This document shows positions 12,521 to 23,993 of a DNA stretch of 64,000 nucleotides, piece after piece. The position numbers were made by a program, and so were the translations under genes. This DNA is from Chanos chanos (lineage: Eukaryota; Chordata; Actinopteri; Gonorynchiformes; Chanidae): NCBI RefSeq assembly GCF_902362185.1, contig NC_044497.1, forward strand, positions 24,874,501 to 24,938,500, in the 5' to 3' direction. How positions within the stretch are numbered: the first letter of the stretch is position 1; each line of letters starts with the position of its first letter. The notes under the pieces are model-generated. The model was not told the origin of the DNA. It worked only from the letters and a program-made list of their open reading frames with translations, and did no database searches.

Positions 12521-15270
12521 TCATGTGGCCTCTGTTGTTAATGTGTTAGAGTTCCCTGATGGATTCTGTTTTGAAACATCTTCTCCTGCTCCCTCTGGAA
12601 TCTTTGAGACAACATGAAAGAAAAAACACCCCCAATAAATTAGCCAAGAACTAAACTGATACACTTCAAGAAAAAACACTAAACCTAAGGAAAATAATTC
12701 TCTGCTGAAGCACAAATCAAATCTCCAGTTCACCTAACAGAAACAAAGCAGCAGCTCACATGGCAGTTCATTTCAGATCTAATCAAATAACATAAACACA
12801 GTGGTAAAAGCTACCAGACTGATAATTCCATGATAAACTGAGTCAATTTTTTTTTTTTACCTGGTCTTCCTCATCTCTCTCTGACATCTCAGGGTCCTCA
12901 GTGTCAGCCTCCAGATCAGTCTGGTCAGCCCCGGTAAGAATGTCCATGGGAGCTTCAGCTATCTCCCTGATGGTCTGGTCCTCCAGTGCCAGGGCCGTGT
13001 CGAAGAGCAGCGGTGAGGGCGGACACTGCATACCATCACCCACCACGTCCAGGTCCTGTTCCACACAAAACCTCTGACTGTAAATGATGGCTCTCCAGAT
13101 ATACTCACAAATTGTATGATTTACTCAATATCTTAGAAACTGTGAACATAACAGAAAAAATATACATATACCAGCAAAAATATCACTTTTGCAGATTATA
13201 GACAATTAAACAGTAACAGATCTTCCCTGTCCCGGTTTTCTATAAGGTGGAAATGTCTCTATAGCTTCTCCATTTACTGGAACTCCCAAAACACTACGGA
13301 AATGGAGTCTGCTTACATCACTGAACTCCAGGGGGAGGTTCTCTGTGGGCTGGAGCTCAGCAGCACTCAGGTACATCTCTGTTGGAGCCACAGCCAACTG
13401 GGCTGGAGCAAGAGCCTCCTGCTCGGGCTGATACAAGGGCGGAGGTAGACTGAGGTGGAGGGGGCAGCGTGGATCGTCTGATTGACCCATGTGCACTGGC
13501 CGGTCGCAGGGAACGTCTTTCAAACCAGGGCACAGTTTGAACAACACCTGGCTGCTGTCCTGGTAGATATCTGTTTGTCTCCTGGTTAAGGCAAAGCACT
13601 GGGGCAGAGTGTGGTGGGATAAAGCAAGCTATTTACTTTAAATCTCTACTTTATCTCTGTTTCTTCTAACTGAACTGACTTCTCCCATCTGGGAAATTTG
13701 GGAAAGTCAACGGACCACAAGAAGACTTTGATTTTGGCCGCTGTTTGAAACCAACAGCTACAACAAGTTGTTGGCCTTGATTCAGGGCCTACTAAACATG
13801 AACAGAGATGGTTATTGCATGTAAGTGAATAGAAGAAATTATGATGGCTGTTTTCGGATTTATGGTCCAACAGTCACAAACCTCTAATGAACTTCTATAA
13901 TGGCATCACAAGACAATTTGTGGTTCCCATAAACATAAACTGCAAACATTTTTAACCATTCACACATTGCTGTTCAAAGTATAAACTGAATGCTGGTGAA
14001 AAGATAATCTGTTTTGTTGTTAAAGTTTATGGTGTTAAGCAGATGACCACAAACCACCCTGCACCCATATCATACCCAGTATTTGAGATGGGAGATCAAT
14101 AAGCACATTAAAAAAAAAAAAATCACTGTTTAAGAAAAGTTTACTAACAGTTGTGAAGCTGTTTTTTCCACAGAAGGATACGTAATACACAATGACGAGT
14201 CATTGGAAGACACTGATTTGTACAGCGAGTCCCCTCCACGAAGGAAATGCACCTTTGGCTTAACCGAACAGAGTGACTCTGTAAAGACACCCAGTAAATA
14301 ACATTAGGAACACAAGAATCTCCAGGTATTCAGCTCAGTTAAAATACTTATATATCCAACACAGAGCAGTCAAAACAGTGTAAATATATTTATGCTGACA
14401 AAAGCTCTTTCACAGGTTAAATGAGACAAGTGTCACTGCTAACCTGTGGTGTCCCTCCCTCTGTCACTGCCATTCTGCGCTCCCTGAGCTGTCTGTGTAG
14501 CAAAGCCTCCACACCATACCGCCGGCGGTACCGCCTCAGGGCCCTGAGCTTCTTTAGGTTCTCTCTCTCCTTCATGGACAGCCCTTCAGGCCCCGTCAAC
14601 AGACTGCTCCCTGTGCCAAAATACAGTTTTGTGTTACCATAACACACATCACAGCTCTGAACAATCAGCTAATGCTTTGGTCTAAGCATTCAAATGCAGT
14701 TCTATACATGAAAGTTAAAGCCAAGCATTAAGCCAAACTGTGACAACACCAGCAAAGGAAGAGTGCTAAATGAATGAAAATTGACATGCACGATCATCTC
14801 TCTCAGCACACAGCAATTCTAAAGAAAGTTCCTGCATATCTAAGCCAACGAACACTTGTTAATTAAAACGTACCTATGCTTTCATGCTCAATCTTACGAT
14901 TGTGCAAGTAACGCCGTTTCTTTTCTTTCAACAGGTGCTGCAAACGTTTGAACTGGTCAATGTAGAGTGACTGGAGCCTAATTAGCTTTTCTCTGGTGAT
15001 CAAAGCAACTTCCTCTGCCGTGTACACCCCAGCGTGCCTGCAGGAAACACAAAGAGAATAAGGGCTTAGAGTTCAGATGAAATACAGGTGTCTTAATGAC
15101 GGATTACTGAAAAGTAACAGACTTCATGATATTGATTTACGCAGAGCACTGTCTTACTTAAGAGGGTCCTCGTGTTCACTGTCAACGCTATCAGCTTCAC
15201 TGTCAGGATCTCCTCTCCAAATCTGATCCAGCACCACAGGATCCTGCTCCTCCTCACTCCAGCTATCGTC

Positions 15271-15308
<38 letters not shown>

Positions 15309-16212
15309 AAAAAAAACAAAACAAAACAAAAAGAAAAGAAGCAACCAACATTAAACCAGTTTTATATCAGCCATTTATCTTAGCATTTCTGATTGTGCTG
15401 TATGTCTGAATCTCCCATGTTTATAGCAGGTCATTTCTGAATCCAGTGGGTTGACAGATTATTCTAGCAGATAACACTAGTTTGAGCCTGTTACACATAT
15501 TACTGCAAACATATCAAACTGGCCGGTTTTATAATGCTATGTTGAGTATGAATTCCTCACTCTTCCAATGAATGAAGACAGGTCTACCGTGAAAGAGCAA
15601 ATGGTAAATTTTAAGAAATATAACAGCACACTTAAAAACATCATTTATCTCCAACCCAAACCAAGACAGAGCCTTACCTAGAATGCGGCTTGCTTCACTG
15701 CGACCATCTGGGTTTGTGGTTCCAGACTCAGAGCGGCTGTAGCCGCTAAGCTGAGATAGCAGGAACTCAGGGGACGGTCCTGATGCTGCTTTCCTCATCT
15801 GTGCCTGCAAGGCCAGTGTGTTTCTGCGTGCATGCTCAGCACAGAAAGTCACCCTAACAGAGCACACAATACTCCACATTATTATGACTGGACTGTCAAG
15901 AACATGTTGTAATATAAAATAACTGTAATGAAGATCTTCCATCTCTCTTTTCAAAACTTACCCCTCTTTCTTCTCAGGCTTTGGGGCTGCGTTCGGGCAG
16001 CGCTTGCCATTCTTGTTGGAGACATAACTGCATTGTCTATATGGGGCATTCTTGTCCTCCAGTATGTGTTTGATGCAGAATTCTTGCCCCTCAAGGCGAG
16101 GGTGTGAGCATGGTCTCTGTGTGAAGGAACAGGTCTGGGGTTCCTGGGTACGGGCGGCCTGCGCAACTCGGCCCCTGCTTGAGGGCAGCACGTGAATCCG
16201 TATCCTGTTCAT
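12521..16212 (-). CDS. kansl2: KAT8 regulatory NSL complex subunit 2
   Basis: KANSL2 is a nuclear scaffold subunit of the NSL complex, which carries the histone H4 acetyltransferase KAT8 (MOF). Nine coding exons join in phase, in transcript order: 16212-15962, 15853-15678, 15272-15158, 15037-14874, 14610-14444, 14278-14182, 13570-13317, 13055-12861 and 12601-12521. The product is 499 aa, close to the human protein as recalled (about 492). The start [10 protein letters not shown] matches the family. Two cysteine/histidine-rich modules are visible: one near the N terminus ([19 protein letters not shown] and on to CAEHARRN) and one in exons 6-7 ([21 protein letters not shown]). A basic helical stretch, [11 protein letters not shown], lies between them. 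The acidic C terminus varies most from human. A poly(A) signal lies on the minus strand at about 12210-12215. Identification is firm; the exact last exon is slightly less sure. Confidence 0.95.
13656..13790 (-). ncRNA. candidate H/ACA box snoRNA in KANSL2 intron
   Basis: On the minus strand this roughly 135-nt interval folds as two hairpins. The 5' hairpin has GGCC/GGCC and CCAACA/TGTTGG stems around an internal loop, and is followed by an H-box-like AAATCA. The 3' hairpin has TCTTCT/AGAAGA and GACTTTCCC/GGGAGAAGTC stems around an internal loop. It ends in ACA exactly 3 nt before the proposed end (ACAGAG). Human KANSL2 introns are known hosts of H/ACA snoRNAs (SNORA2A, SNORA2B, SNORA34), which supports the call. 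I cannot say which of these it matches. Confidence 0.55.
15275..15305. repeat. (CA)n microsatellite at a KANSL2 splice acceptor
   Basis: On the minus strand it reads as (TG)n and runs directly into the acceptor TAG of KANSL2 coding exon 3, so it takes the place of the usual pyrimidine tract. Confidence 0.85.
15400..15540 (-). ncRNA. candidate H/ACA box snoRNA in KANSL2 intron
   Basis: The minus-strand interval of about 141 nt shows a 5' hairpin with lower stem AGCA/TGCT, an internal loop, and a perfect AGTTTG/CAAACT upper stem. An H box AGAATA follows. The 3' hairpin has TCTG/CAGA and CCCA/TGGG stems and ends with ACA exactly 3 nt from the proposed 3' end (ACATAC). Length, box order and host gene fit the H/ACA class. 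The 3' pocket is short, so the fold of that half is less certain. Confidence 0.5.
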
Positions 16213-17200
16213 CGTCGATTCTATAAAATTGCAGAATTCGTCAGTCAAACACTTTGGATCGAGACGGCGATTAACAACTGCCCAGCGATTAACATCAGAG
16301 TACAGTTGAAGTTGAATACATCTTTACGGAAGAATAAACTAACCAGACAAAAGACAGGAGAAAACGGCTTAGCACAAAACGAATTCATGTTTTTCCCGTA
16401 TATTTATGATCCGCTACCACCCGGATGTGAAATGCTCACAGCACCGCGTTTGGGATTAATCTGGCTATCATTGGTAAACAATGTGGTGATTCAAATATTA
16501 TAGACGCGTTCGCCTTTACGATGAGCCGAGGTTAAGAATCTGCATATTAAAAACATAATCAGCTTGCGTTCTTGTGCTCAGCACATGAACTTTACACGTA
16601 TTTATAATTAATCCACTAACGTTCTATATCGGTTAAAATATATAGCGTCAAACCGCGTTAACTGCCCGATGGACTTCGCGGGTTTATCCAAGGACATGCA
16701 AATCCGAGTATAACACTTCACTACAAGCCAATACTACTGCTTTTAAATGATATGATTGCAGTGGTAAAGCCTTCAATTTTTATTTAATTAGTGATTTATA
16801 CTGCAAGCTTCGGCTGCGACCGCGCCACATGACTGTAGCGTCAGCAGTGAATTGGTCGGCCATCTTTGCGCTTAGCAGTGAAGTTAGCCACAAGCTTGGC
16901 AATTAACAATTAACGTTAGTCTTTTCTTCGATCAGCATTCGGTCTCGCAGCACAGAAAACACGATGTTCTATTACATACTATACTAAACGATAAGTAACC
17001 ACACAAATGTAATGCAAATCTCAAACGTTCAGAAGGTCGCAACTTACCAACACCTATCAGCTAACTCTCACCCCCGGGAAAATGCAAAACGTAAGCAACT
17101 ACAAGAATAAGACAACGCCTTGATCCCCTTTTGTCCCTCCCACGTTGCCCACGATTGGCCCCAAATGATACATCTCTGAATCTGATAGGTCAATTCAGTC
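16213..17200 (-). promoter_or_regulatory. KANSL2 5' region: promoter and probable non-coding first exon
   Basis: Just upstream of the KANSL2 start codon the minus strand reads TTTTATAG|AATCGACG, a possible acceptor. A strong donor GTTG|GTAAGT lies at about 17042-17047, so a 5' UTR exon at about 17048-17120 is likely. A CCAAT-type box (plus strand ATTGGCC, about 17154) and a YY1-like GCCATCTT (about 16859) sit in this CpG-containing stretch. No TATA box is evident. The exact start site is not determined. Confidence 0.45.
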
Positions 17201-17219
17201 TCTTATCTGAAGAAACTTC

Positions 17220-17327
17220 CGTTCAATCTTGGCTGTAGTTTGTTTGAGCGAAAGATGATATTTATAAATGTTCTAATAATCGGAATGTCCCTTGTCGCGT
17301 TGGATGTAACTCATTTGTAATTTCCAA
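17220..17327 (+). other. possible divergent non-coding first exon
   Basis: A plus-strand stretch next to the KANSL2 promoter ends in the strong donor CCAAG|GTAAGTCGC. It contains only a 21-codon frame. If transcribed, it would diverge from KANSL2 and run antisense to MLH3. No further exon was identified. Confidence 0.2.
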
Positions 17328-17739
17328 GGTAAGTCGCTGGATCTCTGGACAAATTCAGAAGGATGCATAAGTAGAATACTGACACTACACAAAGAGTCAC
17401 TGACCTCCGTTGTCAGGGTTCAACAGTGTCCGTATGAAATGTAATTGTCACATCCCTACGTGTTTGTCAGTTCTGAATTCTCAGCTGACATTTTAGCAAC
17501 GTTATTTGATTGTATTATAACAAATGTAAAAGCTTTCTCTGCTCGTGTCAGAACCATTCTATTCTCATTTGTGCTTTTGTGAAGAATACCTTTAATGTTA
17601 TTTTACTTGAAAGAATATAATTGGGGGGGGGGGGGGTGCACTGACAACACAGGGAATAATTAAAACGCCAGATCAAATTTTATGAGAAATGTGTTGCAAA
17701 ATCACTTTTTGTATACAAATTCTTTAAGATGGACCTCAA

Positions 17740-20700
17740 TCAGTCCTTCCCATAAAGTTGCCAGGCCTTGCACATTCGTCTCAATTTTCTCAGATTTGGT
17801 TTAGGAGGCTCCTGTGAAGAGAGCACAAAGATTGGATTTTCATAAGCAAGCCGCAATAAGGACCAGTTAAACCAGTTACTGACAAACACCATTTTTATAA
17901 CATTTTATAATTACATAGTACCTCTCTATTACATAAGTGAATAGCATATATCATTGCATTGACACATGCACTTTCAATGAATAGTAACTCTCACAGGGCT
18001 ATGAGATTTGGTTTAGGAACACCATGCATTCTGTATGACACATATGAGTTACCTGTGATTCATTGCTGAGGTGGAGCAGGTCAACAAGAGGGGTCATGGA
18101 GGGTCTTCCGTGGGCACACTGGAAGGGCAGCTGGCAGGTGGATAGGGAGCGCACAAGGTTTCTGGACTCCTCTTTACTCAAGCTATGGTTGAACTTAATT
18201 GCTCCTGTTTGGACATTATTGTGGAACATTAGCTTGGCAAAGCCCTCTGTGGGCATGTATATTACAACAGACTATTCAGAATATGATTATATAACAGTAA
18301 ACCATTCATTTGTACCAGTTACTTTACTGTGGTTAAAGGATCACAGCAATAATCTACACACCATGTTAACAGACTGTTTTTCTCTTGACAAGTACTCATT
18401 CATACAGTTTCTTTAAAAAAACGTATCATATGTGAATATGAGCATGCATCTAAGCATGTTCTGGTTATTTTTCATGACATAAGCGACCTTGGTAACCCTT
18501 TAACTTACCATGACATGCCTGTGAGGCGAGGACGTTATGGACAGTCAATGGCAGGGTTCCTCTCACTCGGCCTGTGGAGCGCACGAGCTGTGAAAATATA
18601 ACAAAGATACAACCACTCATAAATCCAATCTGAGACATTACATCTTAGCCACTGAAGTCTGATACTGGCTAATTCCATGTCTAGCAGAAATACTTTAGTA
18701 TTAAGAATGAAGTATGAAATGCAAGCTGAAAAAGTGCTACGTCCATGCTCACCTCAATCAATTCGCGAACATACTCCTGACACAGGAGAAGAGGAACAAA
18801 AAATTATGTTATTGTTTTGTTTACAGTGAGGCGTTATGAATAAAGTTACGATGCCAACCAAGATTGCATGCTTCTGACCGTAACAACCACGACACTCTGG
18901 AACTTACTTCTGCAATAGATCTTATGACAGTTTGCCTGCCGCTACTCATCTCTGTCTTCTCTTTCTCTATGAAACATGTGGGAACTTTCTCCAGCAGGAC
19001 ATGGGGTTTCTCTGTCTGAGGGAAGGAAACTTCCAGGGCCAAGTCTTTCAAGAAGGGCCGACAGGATCTGCAGGCCCACCATGACAACAACAAAAAGAAA
19101 ATGCATTCAATTTACAACCTCCACACTTTCCTGTAAAAGACACAAACTGAAAAAAAAAAAAAACACCCAGGGCAAAACACTACGCTTCAGGAAATCATGT
19201 GCCTCTGAGTGTAAGAGAAAGCTGATGGTGTCACTGACCTCAGGAGTCTAATCTCTTCGTCACAAACACTAATCTCCAGGGGTGGAGTTACTCTGGAGGA
19301 ACAGAGTCGTCTTTGACCTGGCATGTCTGGGTCATCTTCATAAGACTCTGTATAAACACACAGAAGACGACCAAAGAACCAATCACCATATATGTTCAGA
19401 TGACTGCAGGATGCTATATATTCACAAGGTTAAGTCACAATGACCAAAGCAAACCAACATCAGACAAAGTACGCATGCATGGTGATTTTGATCTATTCCT
19501 TTATAGCTCTTTTAACTGTAGGGTCAAGATTATATCTGATACACAACATAGTCACTGGAAAACTGCATCAAAAATCAGTCTCAGGCAGCAACATGGGATA
19601 GGTCTAAATGAGACTATAGAATGAACTTACCTGCGACCAGTCTCTCCAGACGAACTCTCTCATGTGCCGCATGCTGATCAATCAACACCACAAGGTTTCC
19701 TGAAACAATCACAAAGAACAAACACAGTTAAAAATTCAAAATAGTGACCTGCTGCTGAGACAAGTGGTATGATCTGGTATCAGTGGAATGTACAAGCATA
19801 TATTTATGCAGGTACGTTTCAGGAAAAATATTAAGATACAATTGTTTTAAGGAGCAATTTATCTCCAGGCGTTGCATTACCTTCAGTTTCACAGTTGCTC
19901 ATAGAATCTTTGTCAGTTGTGTTCATAAGGCAAACAAGAAACTTTTTGTCCACCTGATGGATTACCTATAACAAAAACAATGGACTTGAATCACAAACAT
20001 TTCAGGTGAGACCAGAGGTAAATCATATTATTCCACAGTGTGAATTTGTCAGGCCAGAGACCAAAATAAGCAATGACTCATTAATAATGTGACCATTATT
20101 ACTGAAGTAATATTTGCCTGCATGGAGTGCATCATATCTTTGGTGAAACGGTAGGGGAAGAGGATGTTATGGACTTTGACAGCCAAACCTTCTGCCTGAC
20201 CAACAGTTACATCAACAGCAACCTGTACGGAAATGAAAGTTTCAGATACCAACAATCAATCATCGATCCATGTACTTAGCGATATATTCTCTCTAGTTAT
20301 AGTGGTGCACTTCAGCTGATTCACTCATTGGAACTTCTCTGGATGATGGCTTGAAAAATCACGAGCCAAAAGTCAACATAGTTTACTCACCTCAGGAGGT
20401 CGTATAAAGACTGGGTTGTTCCACTCAGAAAACAGAGTTTCTAGTGCACTAGGTCCCTGGGTGTCATCTTAGGAGTTAAGAAGTCGAGAAAGAGTTAAGA
20501 AGCATTATTTTTCAACTCTGTCCATGTTTACTCTGACTCGGACAAGTGATGCTACCTCTCGTGTTTGTCCCTGAACCTAACACTCTCTCTGCTCTGGGTT
20601 TGGGGAGAAACGGGAGAACAAGATTTGTCTGAAACGGGTAACATCTGACCTCAAATCCTATGAAAACAAAGCACGTTAATTACAACAAACCTCCATGACA

Positions 20701-23427
20701 AATACTATGTAAGTACAATGTAATTACTCCATTTTCTTCCCCACACATTTAAAATGATACACCAAACCACAAAGCTATTTAAGTACTATTATATGTGGTA
20801 GAGTAATCCATCACTGCCAAGGAGTAGTAAAGTTTCCTACCTTTGTTAGAGAGGACACTCACTGCCATGTTAGTGACATCACTGGTACACGACACTGCTG
20901 ACTCTTCCTCTGAGGGAGCTTCATATTTACTCAGTCCCGTCACTTCGTTGATATAAACAAACTTCCCTAGCGGCTCATCAAAATACATTTGCCATTTGCT
21001 GGATTCAGAGTTAATGCAATCATTTTCGCTCTCCTTCCCTTCCTCTGGTGCCTTCCCGTCAGTGTTTAGCGTTAAGTTAAGGGGCTGTGGTTCATCTAGA
21101 CTAGCTGAGGTTAATGTTTTGCCTGGCAATGAGTGTGACCCTGAGAAACATAACATTTGAAAAGAACTGGGCATAGTTCCTGAGGTAGAGGTTGGCGATC
21201 TTGTACCTGGCATGGAGGTAAAACTAGCACAGTTGTCATTGGACTGCTCATCCATAACCAAGTCAGGCTTTCCCACATCTTTAAATAGACAGTTCCTCAT
21301 AATATCAAGGGAATCCTCAGATTCAGATCCAAGCCTTTTATCCTTCTTTTTGTAATGTGTCAAGTGAGAGAGTTTGGCAGCCAAAGATGTTTTATTCTTC
21401 TTAGTCTGTTTTGCAGTGCTTTTCAATTCAGTATATGCAGAGAGGGTCGGCGGACTATCCTGTAACGGACGTTTGTGCCCTGGTTTGGTGCCTATTTCTT
21501 GCCTCACTGGTGACTCCTCCATGTGACACATCAACTCATTTTCTTCATGTAATTCTGCCAGTGTTTCAGGAACCTCAGCAGTTGCTTTAGACACATCAGT
21601 CCCACTGGTGGTCAAAGACTGCTGTGTTGTGTCAGCATCCTTCCCATACATCCTTCTGAACTTGTCAAGAGACCCGGCAAAATTTTGACACAGTGTTACC
21701 TTGGAAACTACAGATGAGGGACATCCACTGTGATAATGTCTCTTTACATTCTGATCTTCAAGTAAAGACAGCTTCCTCTTCGGTGCAAAGTTTTGTATTG
21801 GGGAAATTGCTTTTTTATCTGTGTTTTTTGAATTCTTCGCTGCCTGTTCAACATCAAGTATGTTAGCACTGAGACTTAGTGTGACGCTGTTATTAATGAC
21901 ATTAAGTTCCAATTCATGGTCTGCTTTACCAGAGAAAACAGAATCCTGATCTTCTATCCCCTCTTTGTTCATGACCACAGATGGCCTAGAGGTTGATGTG
22001 GGAAGCTGATGAACTAGTTCATCTTGTTGAAAATCTATTTCTGTATCCAAATCTGTATTTAGTTTGGGTTCTGCATTTAAGGAAACACATTGTAGATTCT
22101 GTTCAATGCTCTGAGCCTCTTGATCTTGGACTGTGTGGCTTTCTTCAACTGTTGCAACAAGTTTATTGTTTGCTGCACTAAATCTTCCAGTACCTTTAAA
22201 ATCACCCCCCAATTTTCTGTGCACTGTGTGTGATGACAGCATCATCTCCTTTTCACAATCTCCACTGATATGCTGTAAGTCATCCTCAACCCCCTCTGCA
22301 CTATTATCCTGGTCATCGAAGACCGTGGGAGACCCATCGTCCTGGCTGTTCCTCATTGAATATTCAGTCACCAGGTTCTCCTTTGTAAGGAATGCTTTTA
22401 CCCCTTCCTCAATGAAAAGCAGGACATTATCCCAGTCTTTAAACTCTATTAGAGTTTTGGCTGGCTCTAGGCATATGTCATACTCATTTTGAGGGCAGCT
22501 AATGTTAATGACATAAACTCCATGTACATCTGTCCCAGTTCTTAATTTAGGGCTTGTTGTGGCATGGGATCCACCAGGGCTGTTTTGCTTGCTTACACTG
22601 CTCACCCTCCTGAGGAGGTTATTGAGCAGCTTATGAATACGAGTTTTCAGCAGAAGTCTTCTATTCACAAATAAGAACTGCAGGGAACTACTGTAGTGGC
22701 CCTCACGACCAATGTGACCAGTCATTTCAAACTGGCCATGGGTGTAATGGATCTCTCCAAGCTTCTGGGCTCTCCCCAAACCATGGATCTGAACAAACCT
22801 GTAGTAGGTATTCCTGGCTTTGGAAAGCTGCACCAGCATGACATTAGAGCATTCCTTCTTCACTGTGAATGATACAGAAGGATGCATTAATGATATGGCC
22901 TCAACTCGCTGTCGAATCTGTTCCAGTTCCAGCACAGAGTCCATCCTCTTCCTCCTAACTGGCATATTGTAGAAGAAGCTGCATATGGACACTGTTGTCC
23001 CAGAACAAGGCCGAGTAGTCTGTGCTTCGAACACATCTAGCCCTTTTCCTTCATCAAAGATTTTAACATGGGTTTTCACAGAAAGCTTTGTCCTGGAAGA
23101 TATTTCCACCATACCTGCAAGGGAGACAATGCTAGCAATAGCCTCACCCCTAAATCCATAGAAACAAATCTTATCCAGGTCCTCCAGTGAGCAACATTTG
23201 CTTGTGTAATATCGGGTTCCAACATTTTCCATGTCTTCCCTTTCCATCCCTGAGCCATTGTCTACAACCTGCACTTTGCAGGCTACTAAGTCTATCTTCA
23301 CAGCAATACATGTTGCCTCGGCATCAATGCTATTCAGGATCAGCTCCTCCACGCACTGTTGTAGTGAAAATATGGCGATTCCTGAGCGCAGTTTAGCTTG
23401 AACTTCTTTGGACAAGCACTTGATCAT
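17740..23427 (-). CDS. mlh3: DNA mismatch repair protein MLH3 (apparent frameshift)
   Basis: MLH3 pairs with MLH1 to form the MutL-gamma endonuclease, used in meiotic crossing-over and mismatch repair. Coding exons in transcript order: 23427-20841, about 20644-20556, 20467-20391, 20222-20118, 19965-19881, 19699-19631, 19347-19239, 19067-18908, 18776-18753 (24 nt), 18587-18509, 18204-18053 and 17811-17740. The first exon holds the GHKL ATPase: NSID (residues 32-35), DNGSG (56-60) and GFRGEA (91-96). The endonuclease motif [12 protein letters not shown] (19.6-19.7 kb), the ACHGAIKF motif and the QCAHGRP motif are intact in the last exons. The start MIKCLS matches human. The intron after residues HSMQ begins with GC rather than GT. 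In exon 2 the frame matching human ([10 protein letters not shown]) runs into TAG just after an (AG)4 run. The summed exon length is 3n+2, consistent with two extra bases there. The intended product would be about 1200 aa, shorter than human (about 1450) because the linker is shorter. Confidence 0.93.
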
Positions 23428-23993
23428 TCCTTGAACTTTGGACACCTCTAATATTACAGAACCGATCTCGAACTAAAAATGCAGCTTGTACAGGCATAAT
23501 TTGTAAAATGCTACAATTTCAAATTAGATTTCATCAAGCTGTTGGAGTATTTAATCTGCATAAGTGTTCTTAAACATACCCTTTAAAACCCCGTTTCTAA
23601 AAAACGTTGAACGTGTTGGTCGGGAGTTAGACGGATGGATTACATCAGCAACAACCAAATACCTAAACCCGATCAGAGTTACCCATAAACGACTAGCATA
23701 TCAGCTAATGTTAGCCTGCTAACAAATGAACAGTATTTTGCTCACACATCCAGCCTCGGGGGTCATGTTTTTCGAATGCAGCACCTTGACTGGTGTACTT
23801 TAATATGACAGTATTGTCGGTTAATATTGACAGCGAAGGATCTTATCTGACAACTCGTTTATCAAAAGTCACAAGTCCCAAACTGAAACTATTCGAAACA
23901 ACCTCAACCTTCCGTCGTGTTTACATGTTTGAATAGAGCCGTGACGTAGTTCCTGTGACGCACTAAAATTTTAAAATATTGTCCTTCTCAGTA
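23428..23993. promoter_or_regulatory. shared MLH3/CCNT1 bidirectional promoter
   Basis: Only 566 bp separate the two start codons of these head-to-head genes. On the MLH3 side a possible 5' UTR acceptor (TATTAG, about 23453) and donor (AAAGG|GTATGT, about 23575) suggest a non-coding first exon. On the CCNT1 side two TGACG half-sites (GTGACGTAG and TGTGACGCAC, about 23941-23962) resemble CRE elements. No TATA box stands out. Activity is inferred from arrangement only. Confidence 0.55.

Noticed and set aside
13056-13316. CTCCATTT/AAATGGAG hairpin in a KANSL2 intron
   Set aside because: Strong 8-bp stem but no convincing two-hairpin H/ACA or C/D layout.
14611-14873. Third intronic snoRNA in KANSL2
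   Set aside because: A GTGTTA/TAACAC hairpin and other stems occur, but no H box and ACA box in the right places.
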